From: Labyrinthula sp. Ha
Lineage: Eukaryota; Sar; Bigyra; Labyrinthulida; Labyrinthulaceae
DNA length: 27,965 nt
Direction: 5' to 3'
Assembly (NCBI GenBank): GCA_015227615.1
Contig: JAALGZ010000110.1
Span: forward strand, 1-27,965
Every line of letters begins with the position of its first letter. Positions within the stretch are counted from its first letter, which is position 1. The notes under the pieces are model-generated. The model had not been told where the DNA came from. It saw only the letters and a program-made list of their open reading frames with translations, and made no database searches. The position numbers and the translations under genes are program-made. Shown in pieces: positions 1 to 9,284 of the stretch.

Positions 1-294
1 AGTTCGTGTTCGATCATAACTAAAACTGTATTTCACCAAACCACGTCATCACATTTTCTCTTCCGTTAACTTCCAATATGACATTACCACCGATTTTATA
101 TTTCTAATAACGTCCATTTCCTTTAAATCTAAACAAGCTTACATTTTCCCACAAGAGCTCCGCTTGGCTCTCAACAAAGGTTCGGATATACCTCACCCAC
201 TCAACTAACATCTATATTTATATTTCAATCACTAGAGGTCAGAACATCAGCTCTTTCTCATACATTTACAAACCAAAACTAACTCATTTCAACA
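1..294 (-). repeat. 3' LTR (left copy, possibly cut by the window edge)
   Basis: The first 75 bases match those starting at 7305 almost perfectly, and the last 150 bases match up to the shared terminal TTTCAACA, which reads TGTTGAAA at the element-sense start of the LTR. The match is already present at base 1, so the outer border may lie outside the window. The middle (about 90-150) aligns poorly with the other LTR. A conserved block around 150-178 contains a short complementary pair, GAGC and GCTC, that could fold. Confidence 0.9.
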
Positions 295-305
295 CTGCTT
301 TCTTT
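295..305 (-). other. Polypurine tract next to the 3' LTR
   Basis: On the minus strand this reads AAAGAAAGCAG and abuts the TG that starts the LTR, which is the position expected for the plus-strand primer of an LTR element. It overlaps the stop codon of the methyltransferase ORF (304-306). The methyltransferase therefore fills the coding space right up to the tract and is an integral part of the element rather than a later neighbour. Confidence 0.65.
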
Positions 306-867
306 ATAAGCTCGATGCTCCATCTAAACCGATAGTATAACAACCTTCACGACAATTCCACCTTCTCCCAAACAATTCTAAATATCTAGCACCAGGATTT
401 AGTCTTTTCAGCAGTTGATAAACTTCATCAGGCTTCCTATTTTGTTGTCGAACTTTACTCATTATCACCTTCGCACTTCTGGATTTAGATAAAAAGGATT
501 TTCCCCTGACTGATAACAGCAATATCTCTTTATTATGCCGCAAGAACTGTCCGTGTGAGTGCCAAAGTTTTCCGCTACTGGTCTTTTTTACCCATACCAC
601 TACTTCAACTAAACGACATCCCCAAATTTTCAAAATATCGATTCCCTCCTGCAACTTCGAATTTGTCACCCACAAAGCTACAACTCCAACAGGACAGAGC
701 TTATTAACGGGGATCTGCTTCACTTGGTCTACTTTAATCGTTGGATAAGTTATTGACAACCCCCTTGTTGGATTTGACGACACTCCATCATCCCAAGCAG
801 GATCAAGTAAAACAACATCATATTCACCTACTACCTCCAAATCCAACTTCAACACATCTGAAACCAT
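304..867 (-). CDS. MT-A70 family N6-adenine methyltransferase carried by the retrotransposon
   Basis: This 187-residue protein starts at an ATG 18 nt after the end of the pol frame and ends inside the polypurine tract. It has the SAM-binding/catalytic tetrad of the family as DPAW (residues 22-25, family form DPPW), then YPTIKVDQVKQIPV (41-54), ALWVTNS (64-70), WVKKTSSGKLWHSHGQFLRH (92-111), and the C-terminal KPDEVY...LELFGRRWNC block (about 145-172). The last block is the strongest MT-A70 signature and recalls the METTL3/IME4 branch. MT-A70 enzymes transfer a methyl group from SAM to adenine N6 in RNA or DNA; which substrate applies here is not visible. It is a compact catalytic domain with no extra RNA-binding module. 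The frame is open throughout. Its position, where envelope or accessory genes of Gypsy elements lie, suggests capture as cargo. Expression would need its own mRNA, splicing or re-initiation. Confidence 0.9.
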   Translation of the reverse strand: MVSDVLKLDLEVVGEYDVVLLDPAWDDGVSSNPTRGLSITYPTIKVDQVKQIPVNKLCPVGVVALWVTNSKLQEGIDILKIWGCRLVEVVVWVKKTSSGKLWHSHGQFLRHNKEILLLSVRGKSFLSKSRSAKVIMSKVRQQNRKPDEVYQLLKRLNPGARYLELFGRRWNCREGCYTIGLDGASSL

Positions 868-885
868 ATATCTACTCCTTTTAGG

Positions 886-3792
886 TTACTTCCAAACAAC
901 AAAACACTGTTCCCCCACTTTTTCCAGATCCTCCACTTTATACAAATTATCCCTCATTTCACCTACTCGAACTCCATTAAAGCAATTATTATTATCCTTC
1001 AAATATTCTGAAAACAATTTTCTATATTTTCTTCTTTCTTCCTTTTTATTTAATTCACTTTTATACAAATCCTCCCACTCTTTCAAACACTTATCTCTCA
1101 AATCATTCTCAACATTATTTATTTCAAAATCAACATTTCTACTTCTCCCCATTAATACATCTACAGGTCTCAACTTATATTTTTTCAAAACCTTCTCTCC
1201 TACTATTATTTTACTCATTGATCTCTTCAACACATATAAACAAATCTTCCCTAAGTTCATTTTTATTCTAGGATGTATCAATTTAATCTCCTTCCAAACA
1301 TACCCTATTATCTCTAATCTTTTCCCGCTTACACCATATACATTACTTAACTTTACCAACTCTTCCCCCTCAACTTGCAATTCAGATGAAGATATCATAT
1401 TTATTTCTATGCAACTAATTCCCGCTCCACTGTCAAGCAACACCTTATACCACTTATTCCCAATTTTTGATTTAAAACTGTCTTTTGGCCAAGTTACTTC
1501 TACTGCATTATCTTCAATATGATTCACCGATTCTCTAAACTCCTCCTCTATCTTGAAGTTCATTATAAAGTTTATCATCTTTTTTATATCATGAAGATTA
1601 AGACGTGGATTGTTTACATCTGCTACATTTAAAACTGGAATTTCAATAGAATTTCTATCGCCTTGCACCTCAAACTTTTTCTTATAAAATTCCCTTTCCT
1701 TACTCAATTCAGACGTTGATCTCTCCTTCCCAGTTCGCACAATAACTCCATTACATCTATAAACATTCTTCAAACTATCATTATATTCTTTGATCTTATC
1801 AAACTTTACTTTCAACATTCTATATACCCCGATCGACTGACTACCCAATGATGCTTGCAATAGAGTCACCATTTGAGACTTCGTTTTCCCAGGAAGGCAA
1901 CCTAGTGAACAAATTTCTTTCCAATTTCCTATTCCAAATTTCAAACTCAATTTTTCAAATACTATCTTCTCTGCCAACGACCAACCTTTAGATCTACTTA
2001 AACCTTCTGGCACCCCTTCTGACATCGATCTTATTCTACTTGGGTATTTAATTATTTTTATCCTCTCTTTCAACCAGATATTTTTAGGTACAGTGCTTAC
2101 ACTTTCTGCAATCATATTTACCTCTTTGCTACCTTTATTTCTTTCCCATTCTCTGATCAATTTATGAGCATTTTCAAAATCTATGGTATCGTCTTTATTT
2201 TCCCTTACAAACTCTTTTACTAATTGGGGTACATCCTCGTAAAGTCTACGCATGCATTGCCAATTTGAATCACTTTTTGGAAATCCGTGCCACCAAATCA
2301 ACACCTTAAATCCATCTATTGTATTTCTCAAATCTAATAACTTTTTTACATAATAAGGTCCCTGGTTATAATAAAAACTATGTTTTATCTCTGAGGTTAT
2401 CTTAAAGTCTTCAGATTTTGACTGATATAGAACCATCCGTTGTGAATGTACTACTTGCTCCTTGCCCCCAATAGACTTTACTTTATAACAATGTTCACCT
2501 TCAACTGCTACTACTATATATGGTCCAATCCATCTCAAACTTATTTTATCATTTAACCACGGTGTACCTACTCTAGATATCAACACAAAATCTCCAGCCG
2601 CAAAATTTACACTTGATGTTCTGAATTTAGCATTGATATATTTTCTCGACCTGTCTCTGCTTTCTTTAATAATAGGCTCTACTATATTTCTCCTATTCAA
2701 AATTATTTGCATCAACTTTTCTACGGCTAACTTAAATTTCCTAGGATCCTTACATTCTCTAAGTTTTCCTTGAGTTACTATTGGCAGGATACTTATCTCA
2801 TCAATTTCTACTATTTTATTCAACCCTCTTGCAGTAGATAAATATGTGGTCAACTCATTTGGAGAATACCCATGACGTGAACGGCCGTTATTTATAACAT
2901 CCATCACTTGGGGTAATAACTCACTCCACTTTTCTTTCTCAATCATGTAACAACTACACAGCTGGCGAAGAACTCGGAGAACGAACCTATTCATCACTTC
3001 GATTGATCCGTTACTCCAAGGGCTGTATACTATGGAAAATTTATGCTCAGCTGGAAATCGTGACTCAAAGGCTCTTAACACTTCGTTGTTAAAATGAGAA
3101 CCATTGTCCGATACCAAAGTGAATGTGGGTGGCAATCCTATTAATCCCCTCCACATTACCAATGCCCTTACAACTACTGCTGCACATGGACTGGGATCTT
3201 CTATTAACAACACTTTCCTCGACACATCTTCCAATATAACCAAGATGTATGATTCTTTTACTTTCAAAAAATCTAGATGTAGCACCACCTCTCCTTTAAT
3301 AGGGTGATACATTTCCCCAATGGTCTACGAATCATCTTTATATCTTTATCACAATGCAAACACCATTTCTTCAAATTTTGTGCTAAAATTTTTTTGTTTA
3401 TTTCTAGGTATATTGACGAAAAAGAAGGGTTCTAAAATACGCATAACTTCATCCACGCTGCCATGTCCTGAAGCATTATGAGCCGTAACAATGAAGCGTT
3501 CAATAAGCTCTCCAGGTATAATTATTTTTCCTTGCTTATTGATCCAGGCTCCTGACTCGTTCTGGGATGCATCTAGATCCTTCAGATTTAATTCACAAGC
3601 TTCTTGGACCTTTACTATTTCTGGAATGGTAAGAATCTTCATTTCCTGCTTTCTTTTAGGGAAATGAACAGCAACTCTATTTTCCACGAACTTTACTACC
3701 TCTGGATCAAACCTCCAACTAGTGCTCTTATTCACTTCTACTTCCAACACCTCTTCACCTTCATGCCCATCAATCATGTTAGCAATCTCCAT
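886..3792 (-). pseudogene. pol, downstream half: integrase, chromodomain, SANT-like domain and aspartic protease
   Basis: The integrase begins with a zinc-binding region (HNASGHGSVDEV, about 3450-3480) followed by an RNase-H-fold core. In the long 3' piece the core has D14 (VLHLDFL), D69 (LVSDNGSHF) and E105 (NGSIEVMNR), a D,D-35-E triad. A chromodomain lies at about residues 316-370 (VLIWWHGFPKSDSNW), a SANT/Myb-like segment at about 437-485 (GWSLAEKIVFEKL; FGIGNWKEI; LPGKTKSQ), and a retropepsin-like protease at about 615-720 (VLLDSGAGISCI, then KIIVGEKVLKKY in the flap-distal position). The protease following integrase is unusual for Ty3/Gypsy, where it normally precedes RT. Integrase inserts the cDNA, and chromodomains of chromoviruses bind histone marks to steer insertion. 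The region is interrupted. Confidence 0.88.
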
Positions 3793-3843
3793 CTTTTCAA
3801 CGTTAACATCTCCACTATTCGCAAAAAATGTTATTCCTTTCCA

Positions 3844-5268
3844 TCAAATTCTCCAACCCACATCCCCATTGCTATCTACGAGTTTTGTCTTCAAGTTCAA
3901 GGTATCCTCCGACTCCACATATCCCCACCTCGTCAACAGATCCGCCAGAATATTAGTTTCTCCTGGAAGATGATGAAGCACCGTGACGAATTCTTGGATG
4001 GTAAGTATCCATCTTTGAACCCGCCCAAACGCAGCAGCTTTCATGTCCTTTTTTGGTGTCATCAGGTATATCAAGTTTTTGTGATCTGTATAGAGTTCAA
4101 TGGGTGTTTGATGGCCATACAAGATGAATCTATATCTTTTCATTAACTTAATGATAGGATAGATTTCCTTGTCAGTCATGCTCCAATGAATACTACTTCC
4201 TACAAACTCTCCACTCCCAAAATAAATAGGCAACCATCCGTCACTGTCCCACAGTCCAAGTACTCCTGACCAGAACTGGAAACTAGCATCCGTGAATATA
4301 GCCACCCTCTTATCAAGCTGGTACAACTTTAAACTATTGGCTGCACTAGAAGAGATGGACTTCAAAAATTTGCGAACCTCATCCTGATCCTCCTCACCCC
4401 ACCACTCTTCCACCGATGCAGCTCTTCGTTGATGCTTATTTAGCTTCTTTTTATATTTTATTTTTAGGTCTCGTTCAAGCTCCTTCATTCTCTTACTAAG
4501 GTAGTGACGTTTCCTTGCTAAATCTGGTACGCTGGAAGCTAACCATGTGCTCACATAGACCAAATCTTCCAACTGACCCATCTTCCTCACCTCCCCCATA
4601 TTTTCCAACTTCAAGAAATATTTCTCATCATATCTCCATCTCCCGTTCTCCAAGATTCTCCCACACCATCCCACTCTACTTTTAATCAAGTCACATTTAT
4701 CCAGGTTCAGACGAAAATTCACCTTGATACACTGGTTTAAAAACTGGGAAAGAATATCCTTGTATTCTTTCCAGGATGAAGCGTAGATCAGTGAGTCATC
4801 GATCCACTGCAGGACCCCGTTACCGAACAAGCTATCCCTATTCAGACCTCCCAGGACTTCGTTGATCAACCTCTCCTGATATATCTGGGGGGTATTTATA
4901 TAGCCCTGGGGAGCCATCAACATTGTATAACAACCCCACGGAGTCACCATCCCCAAATACTTCTGGGCTCCATCCTCCACTCTCAAATAATCAAATCCGC
5001 TCAATCCATCAAAACTCCCGAAATATTTCTCAGTGCCCTTGAACCAAGCTGACTGGGTCTCGAGGTCTGGCAATCCTGCTCCAGTGGGTTTAACAGATCT
5101 GTTACACCTGCGGAGGTCGACTACCATTCTATATTCATCCCTTTTTCCTGGTTTTGGCACCATAATTACGGGCGAAGAAAAGAAAGGATTTGGCTCCCTC
5201 CTAATCATCCCCATGTCTTCTAATTCTCTTAATTTTTCCTTTAGGGCCTCCATACTGACTTTGGACAT
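3844..5268 (-). pseudogene. pol, upstream half: reverse transcriptase and RNase H
   Basis: The RT palm shows FGSFDGLSGFDYL (motif A aspartate), a motif B region MAPQGYINTPQIYQ, and the catalytic motif C written WIDDSLIYA, followed by LNLDKCDL. The tether leads to an RNase H with FTDASF, a DKEIYPI helix, LYTDHKNLIYL and the closing NILADLLTRWG. The RT-RH arrangement and the LxxLLTRWG end are typical of Ty3/Gypsy elements. This part copies element RNA to DNA in the cytoplasmic particle. It is one segment of an interrupted pol. Confidence 0.92.
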
Positions 5269-5271
5269 TGG

Positions 5272-7119
5272 CTAAGGTTTGCTTACATACTCCGCGACCC
5301 CTTCACGTAGCTCAATTTTCATAGGAGTAAGATTATTGAAGTCACACATAGAGATTTTTGACCCAAAAGCTTCAAGATGATCTAATAAAATGGATTCCAG
5401 CTCTTGTGCTTGATCAGAGGTTATGGTTCCTTCTTTCACTCCTACTAAAACTTTTTCTTTAACTTTATTTCTTAGGTATGCCTGCACTTTATTATCAGTT
5501 ACATGTGGCTTTCCTATATCTCCCCCAACTTCAAATTCATCCTCAACTAATATCTCCCCTAAATCCACTGGATCCAGAGATCCTACTATAAAATCCTCTG
5601 ATTCATCCCCATAACTTTCTTCAACATCCAATACTTCAACTGACCCTACAAATACCGACTCCTCGTCCTCCGAACTGCTTTCTTCTGCCTCCAACTTCTC
5701 ACTACTCTCTGCTTCTTTTTCAATTTCATTTACCGTCTTCTCCTTCTTAGCATCCCGCTGTTTAACCAACTTACAATCATCTAATCGATGGTTACTGGGG
5801 TAACAGAAGAGGCACAGGTTATGGTCCATGCCGTACTGCTTCCTTTTTTCCTTAGACCATGTCTTTGGTAGGAAGTGTTTTACAGATCCATCCTCTAGTG
5901 TCGTCCTTCTTACCCCTTCTGAGGGGTTTGACTCCCCTCGAGGGTTTCTTGGACGCTGCTTTGGAGCTGGATCAGGCTTCACACTTATTTTATTCTTATT
6001 TTTTAGGGGTTCATTAGTTAAAAGTTTCAAAGCCGGACTCTGAAGATCCCATTCCGATATGATCATGGCCGCCTTGTTCAAACCTCTTCTCAATTTTCCC
6101 ACTGTCTTCCACTTCTTTATCGATTGAGTCTCTTTTGCACTTCCTGACCCGAACTCTAAAGGCAATTTTTTGATCACCTTCAAACAGAACTCCCTCTCCA
6201 TCGACTTGGTCTCCCACTTAATCCCTCTTACCATATCTGTAACTTGTTTTAAAAAATGAGTCATGGACTTCATAGGTGTGCCCTCATTAGACCACATCAA
6301 GCTCTCTACCTTTCTCATTAGTATTTTTTCTTTTCCTTTATTTTGTAGCCGATTGATGTTATTGAGCTACTTCATTACAGACCTCCTTCTCATCACACTT
6401 ACTCCCTCATCTTGCAACATCACCTGCACCTAATTGCTCAAACTTAAAGAAATATCAGCATTAGGCAACTTCAACCTCCCTCTGACCACATTGGTCTCAT
6501 ACACCTCAAATTCTTCCAAAAACGATGCCACTTTACCAGGCTCCAGGGATCGCAATATTGGCTTTCCCTTGTACTTCTCCTCTCTCGCCCTCTTTCTCTC
6601 ACTCTCTCTCAAACCTCTGTTATCTCCAACATCATCCTCTGACTCAGCCGAACTCAAAAAAGAGGCCGAAAGATCACTACTCTCAGAATTTGAGTCTCCT
6701 ACCTCCAGCACATTTCTCCTTTTATCTTTGATCTTGAACAGATTCCTCCTAACTTTTTTATTGCTTCCCGTTGATATATTTGCTTTCACTTATTGGAGTA
6801 AAGTGCTCATTTGAAGTTGTAGAGTTTCATAATTTTGCTGAAGCTGCTCCCAACTTTCGCGGGTTACTACTACATGATCCGGGGTTGTAATATTTTCTCC
6901 TGGATCAGAAACACTTCTGTACGCTTCACTAGTGTCTCGCATATCTCCTTGACTGCTATTTTCCTCAACCGCAACCTGATTCAACTCCTGAGGAGTTTCT
7001 GTATCTCGGGTGATTATGTTCCTGGAACTGATTTCTGCAACCACCCTTCCTCCTGATTTTCCACCACTCTCCGATCTTAAAACCGGAGGCTCACTTCTAT
7101 TTTTATTCACTTTTTCCAT
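5272..7119 (-). pseudogene. gag region with CCHC zinc knuckle and acidic tail
   Basis: The first segment (about 6790-7119) ends in a predicted coiled coil (ESWEQLQQNYETLQLQM). The next is Lys/Arg- and Ser-rich. The third contains a helical capsid-like stretch rich in W, L and K, a basic linker (KQRPRNPRGES), and the nucleocapsid knuckle CLFCYPSNHRLDDC (CX2CX4HX4C, about 5773-5815). After it comes a strongly acidic Glu/Asp/Ser tail of about 70 residues. No protease motif is visible between gag and RT; the protease is found after integrase instead. Gag packages element RNA. The region is interrupted and no single intact gag is present in this copy. Confidence 0.8.
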
Positions 7120-7304
7120 AACTATTATAATTCGTACTATTTATACGAATATTGGATCCAATATTGAGTACGTCTAGTTCTCAATTTACACTTCTAATTT
7201 TTATTTCTTCCTCTTCTTCTTGGTTTCTTAAACTATTGTAAAACTTCTTCTATATATTACTTAAGGCTTAAAAAACTTCTTAAAAACTATATTCAGCAAA
7301 CTAC

Positions 7305-7628
7305 AGTTCGTGTTCGATCATAACTAAAACTGTATTTCATCAAACCACGTCATCACATTTTTCTCTTCCGTTAACTTCCAATATGACATTGCCACCGGTT
7401 TTTCCAATTATCAATGATATCTACTTCTTACAAATACAACTGCTTTTAATCAAATATCAATTTTACACAAGCTCCGTATTACCCACAAGAGCTCCGCTTG
7501 GCTCTCAACAAAGGTCAGGTTATACCTTACCCACTAAACTCACTTCTATCCCTATATTTCATTTACTAGAGGTCAGAACATCAACTCCTTCTTCTATATC
7601 TACAAACCAAAACTAACTTATTTCAACA
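7305..7628 (-). repeat. 5' LTR (right copy)
   Basis: This is a direct repeat of bases 1-294, about 30 bases longer because of length differences in the central part. It should hold the element promoter, reading leftward into gag. Just inside it (7290-7304) I see no clear tRNA-CCA complement beginning TGG, so the primer type is unassigned. Confidence 0.9.
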
Positions 7629-9284
7629 GTAGTTTTAAAATTTGAATATTTTTGTCTTTTAAGCTTCTACCTTCTTCTTAAGTGTTTTTAAAGTTGCGCT
7701 TGAGTAAGTTTGTATTGCGTTAATTCCTTGGAAATGCACGACGCGATGAAACTTCTCTAATTTTTAAAGGTGTGTCAGCAAGTGCTAGATACCTAATTAG
7801 CCTCCTTTCTTTTTGTCTTGTCCAAGATGGAAATCATCTTTCATTCTAATTGACTTACAATTCGCGTATTGAGGGATCTAAATACTTTACCTCAAAGATG
7901 TATGTTCCAAATTAAAGATAAGAGTTATCGTTTAACCACAAAGTCTAAATTATAAAGGAAATAAAGTTCGCACTACGTATTTGCAACATTACTTGAGTAA
8001 AACAGAGGATTATGTCCTAATTTTTTTCTGAAAAGTGATTCGAAGAAGCTTTTTTAGTTTGAATCTATTTTCAACCACTTTTTCAAGGCCTGAAAAACTT
8101 GATTCTGCTGTGAATCCTAGGTACAAGGTCCAATCATCTGACTTTTCCTTTTCCCTTAAATTTGGAGGTTCCTTAATTCAGTTTTATGTTCATTTGATGC
8201 TTCTTTTTCGCTTATCATGTATTTTTTATTCCTTTGACAAAGTTTGGGCTTCGAGATTAAGATGCCACTGATTCGCTTATTGAAATTAGACTTCAAGAGT
8301 AAAGTGTCTAAGAATTCGGTCTTGAGTTAATGAGAACCAAGATGTTATAAAAAAGTTTAAACCATATACAAAAACTAAAAACTTTCATCTATTTTCTTTT
8401 CTTATACTAGAAATTAAAACAGCATCTGTAGAGGAATATCAATTATTCTCATTATTATTATACTTTTTCATTGCTTTTAGAGTTGGGGCGAAAGACTTTG
8501 ATGTTTTCATGAGCAAATTATATAACTAGCACTAAACTCTCAACAGTAAAAAATCTATGGCATAGATATTTAAAGAAAAAAAGGTAATTATAATTTCTAT
8601 GATTTATATTAAGAATGAGCTTTATGTTTAAAAAGATCTTCATGGTACAAAAACGATGAATGTACATATGTAAAACGAATATTTTGCTTGTCCGAAAAGA
8701 AACACAGATACCGCATCAAAGAATTATCATACCTAAAGAATCATACTATTGTATTTATTAACTGGGAATTCAAATATCTCCTTTGATAACTTACTTTATA
8801 TTTAATATTCAGGATACTCATAATATTTTAATTATATACAATATGATTAAAATTAGAGCTAAAATATGATAAAACTATTGTTTATAAAAACAGTATTTTA
8901 TCCTGTTTTCTTTAAATTACCAATAATTTTTATTGGTACACCTTCCTCAAGGATAATAACATAGTTTATAGTAGCATGATGCTTGCCAATATAGATCTAC
9001 ACCTGTTTAACAAGAATGCAAGAGAACTCAACTTTTCATAGTATCCATTCAAAGCACGGATAGCATATATTTTATAATTATATATCAGAGTATACAAATA
9101 TGAATAATGTAAGCATATGATCCTCTTTCCCTTTATTTTGTCAATATAGTTATTAAATTAGTCTCAGATTGTAAAAACAACCGCAAAGAAACTTTGTTTG
9201 AAAATGATGAAGAGAAACTTGTAGATTTATTACACTCCAACTTTAGAGCCTTTTTTTATAAGAAATAAAATATAGTTTAAGTAT
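7629..9284. other. Intergenic, AT-rich, no gene seen
   Basis: The first bases after the LTR (GTAGT) would be the target-site copy if the left flank were available. A 78-codon open frame at 8035-8271 has no recognisable motif and no ATG-based support beyond chance. From about 8340 the sequence is very AT-rich. The only structured item is the inverted repeat at 8918-8938, listed separately. Confidence 0.6.
8918..8938. repeat. Perfect 9-bp inverted repeat with 3-nt loop
   Basis: TACCAATAA and TTATTGGTA are separated by TTT. It lies about 350 bp past the stop of the acyl-CoA dehydrogenase gene, which reads toward it. It could be a 3'-end hairpin or a chance palindrome in AT-rich sequence. Confidence 0.4.

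Larger units (their letters stand above)
1..7628 (-). mobile_element. Ty3/Gypsy-class LTR retrotransposon (chromodomain-bearing) carrying an MT-A70 methyltransferase; old, broken copy
   Basis: Direct repeats of about 0.3 kb bound a 7-kb interior read on the minus strand. The parts in transcription order are gag with a CX2CX4HX4C knuckle, reverse transcriptase and RNase H, integrase with a zinc-binding N-terminal region and a D,D-35-E core, a chromodomain, a SANT/Myb-like domain, a retropepsin-like protease, and an MT-A70 methyltransferase as a separate last ORF. RT-RH before integrase, plus the chromodomain, indicates Ty3/Gypsy (chromovirus-like). The protease lying after the integrase is not the usual family order. 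The gag-pol portion carries roughly half a dozen to eight interruptions and the LTRs differ at roughly one base in eight outside the best-matching part, so this is a fossil, although the methyltransferase ORF looks whole. The left LTR may start before the window, so a target-site duplication cannot be tested. Confidence 0.93.

Noticed and set aside
304-867. Methyltransferase as an unrelated host gene hit by the insertion
   Set aside because: It lies inside the LTRs on the element's coding strand, 18 nt from pol, and ends in the polypurine tract. Chance insertion would not give this packing.
3104-7056. Plus-strand open frames at 3104-3307, 3604-4146, 5033-5275, 5423-5614, 5828-6043, 6434-6814 and 6835-7056
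   Set aside because: These are antisense shadows of the retroelement genes, with no family motifs.
886-7119. A variant genetic code explaining the interrupted gag-pol
   Set aside because: All three stop codon types occur among the interruptions and there are frame changes too, while host genes end in TAA and TGA. Ordinary decay is simpler.
1-7628. Assignment of the element to DIRS because it has an adenine methyltransferase
   Set aside because: The ends are direct LTRs and the element has a D,D-35-E integrase, zinc-binding region and chromodomain. DIRS elements use a tyrosine recombinase and have split or inverted repeats, and their methyltransferase is Dam-like rather than MT-A70.
8035-8271. 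78-codon plus-strand frame
   Set aside because: No motif, low-complexity Phe/Ser-rich composition expected from AT-rich DNA, and no neighbouring exon.
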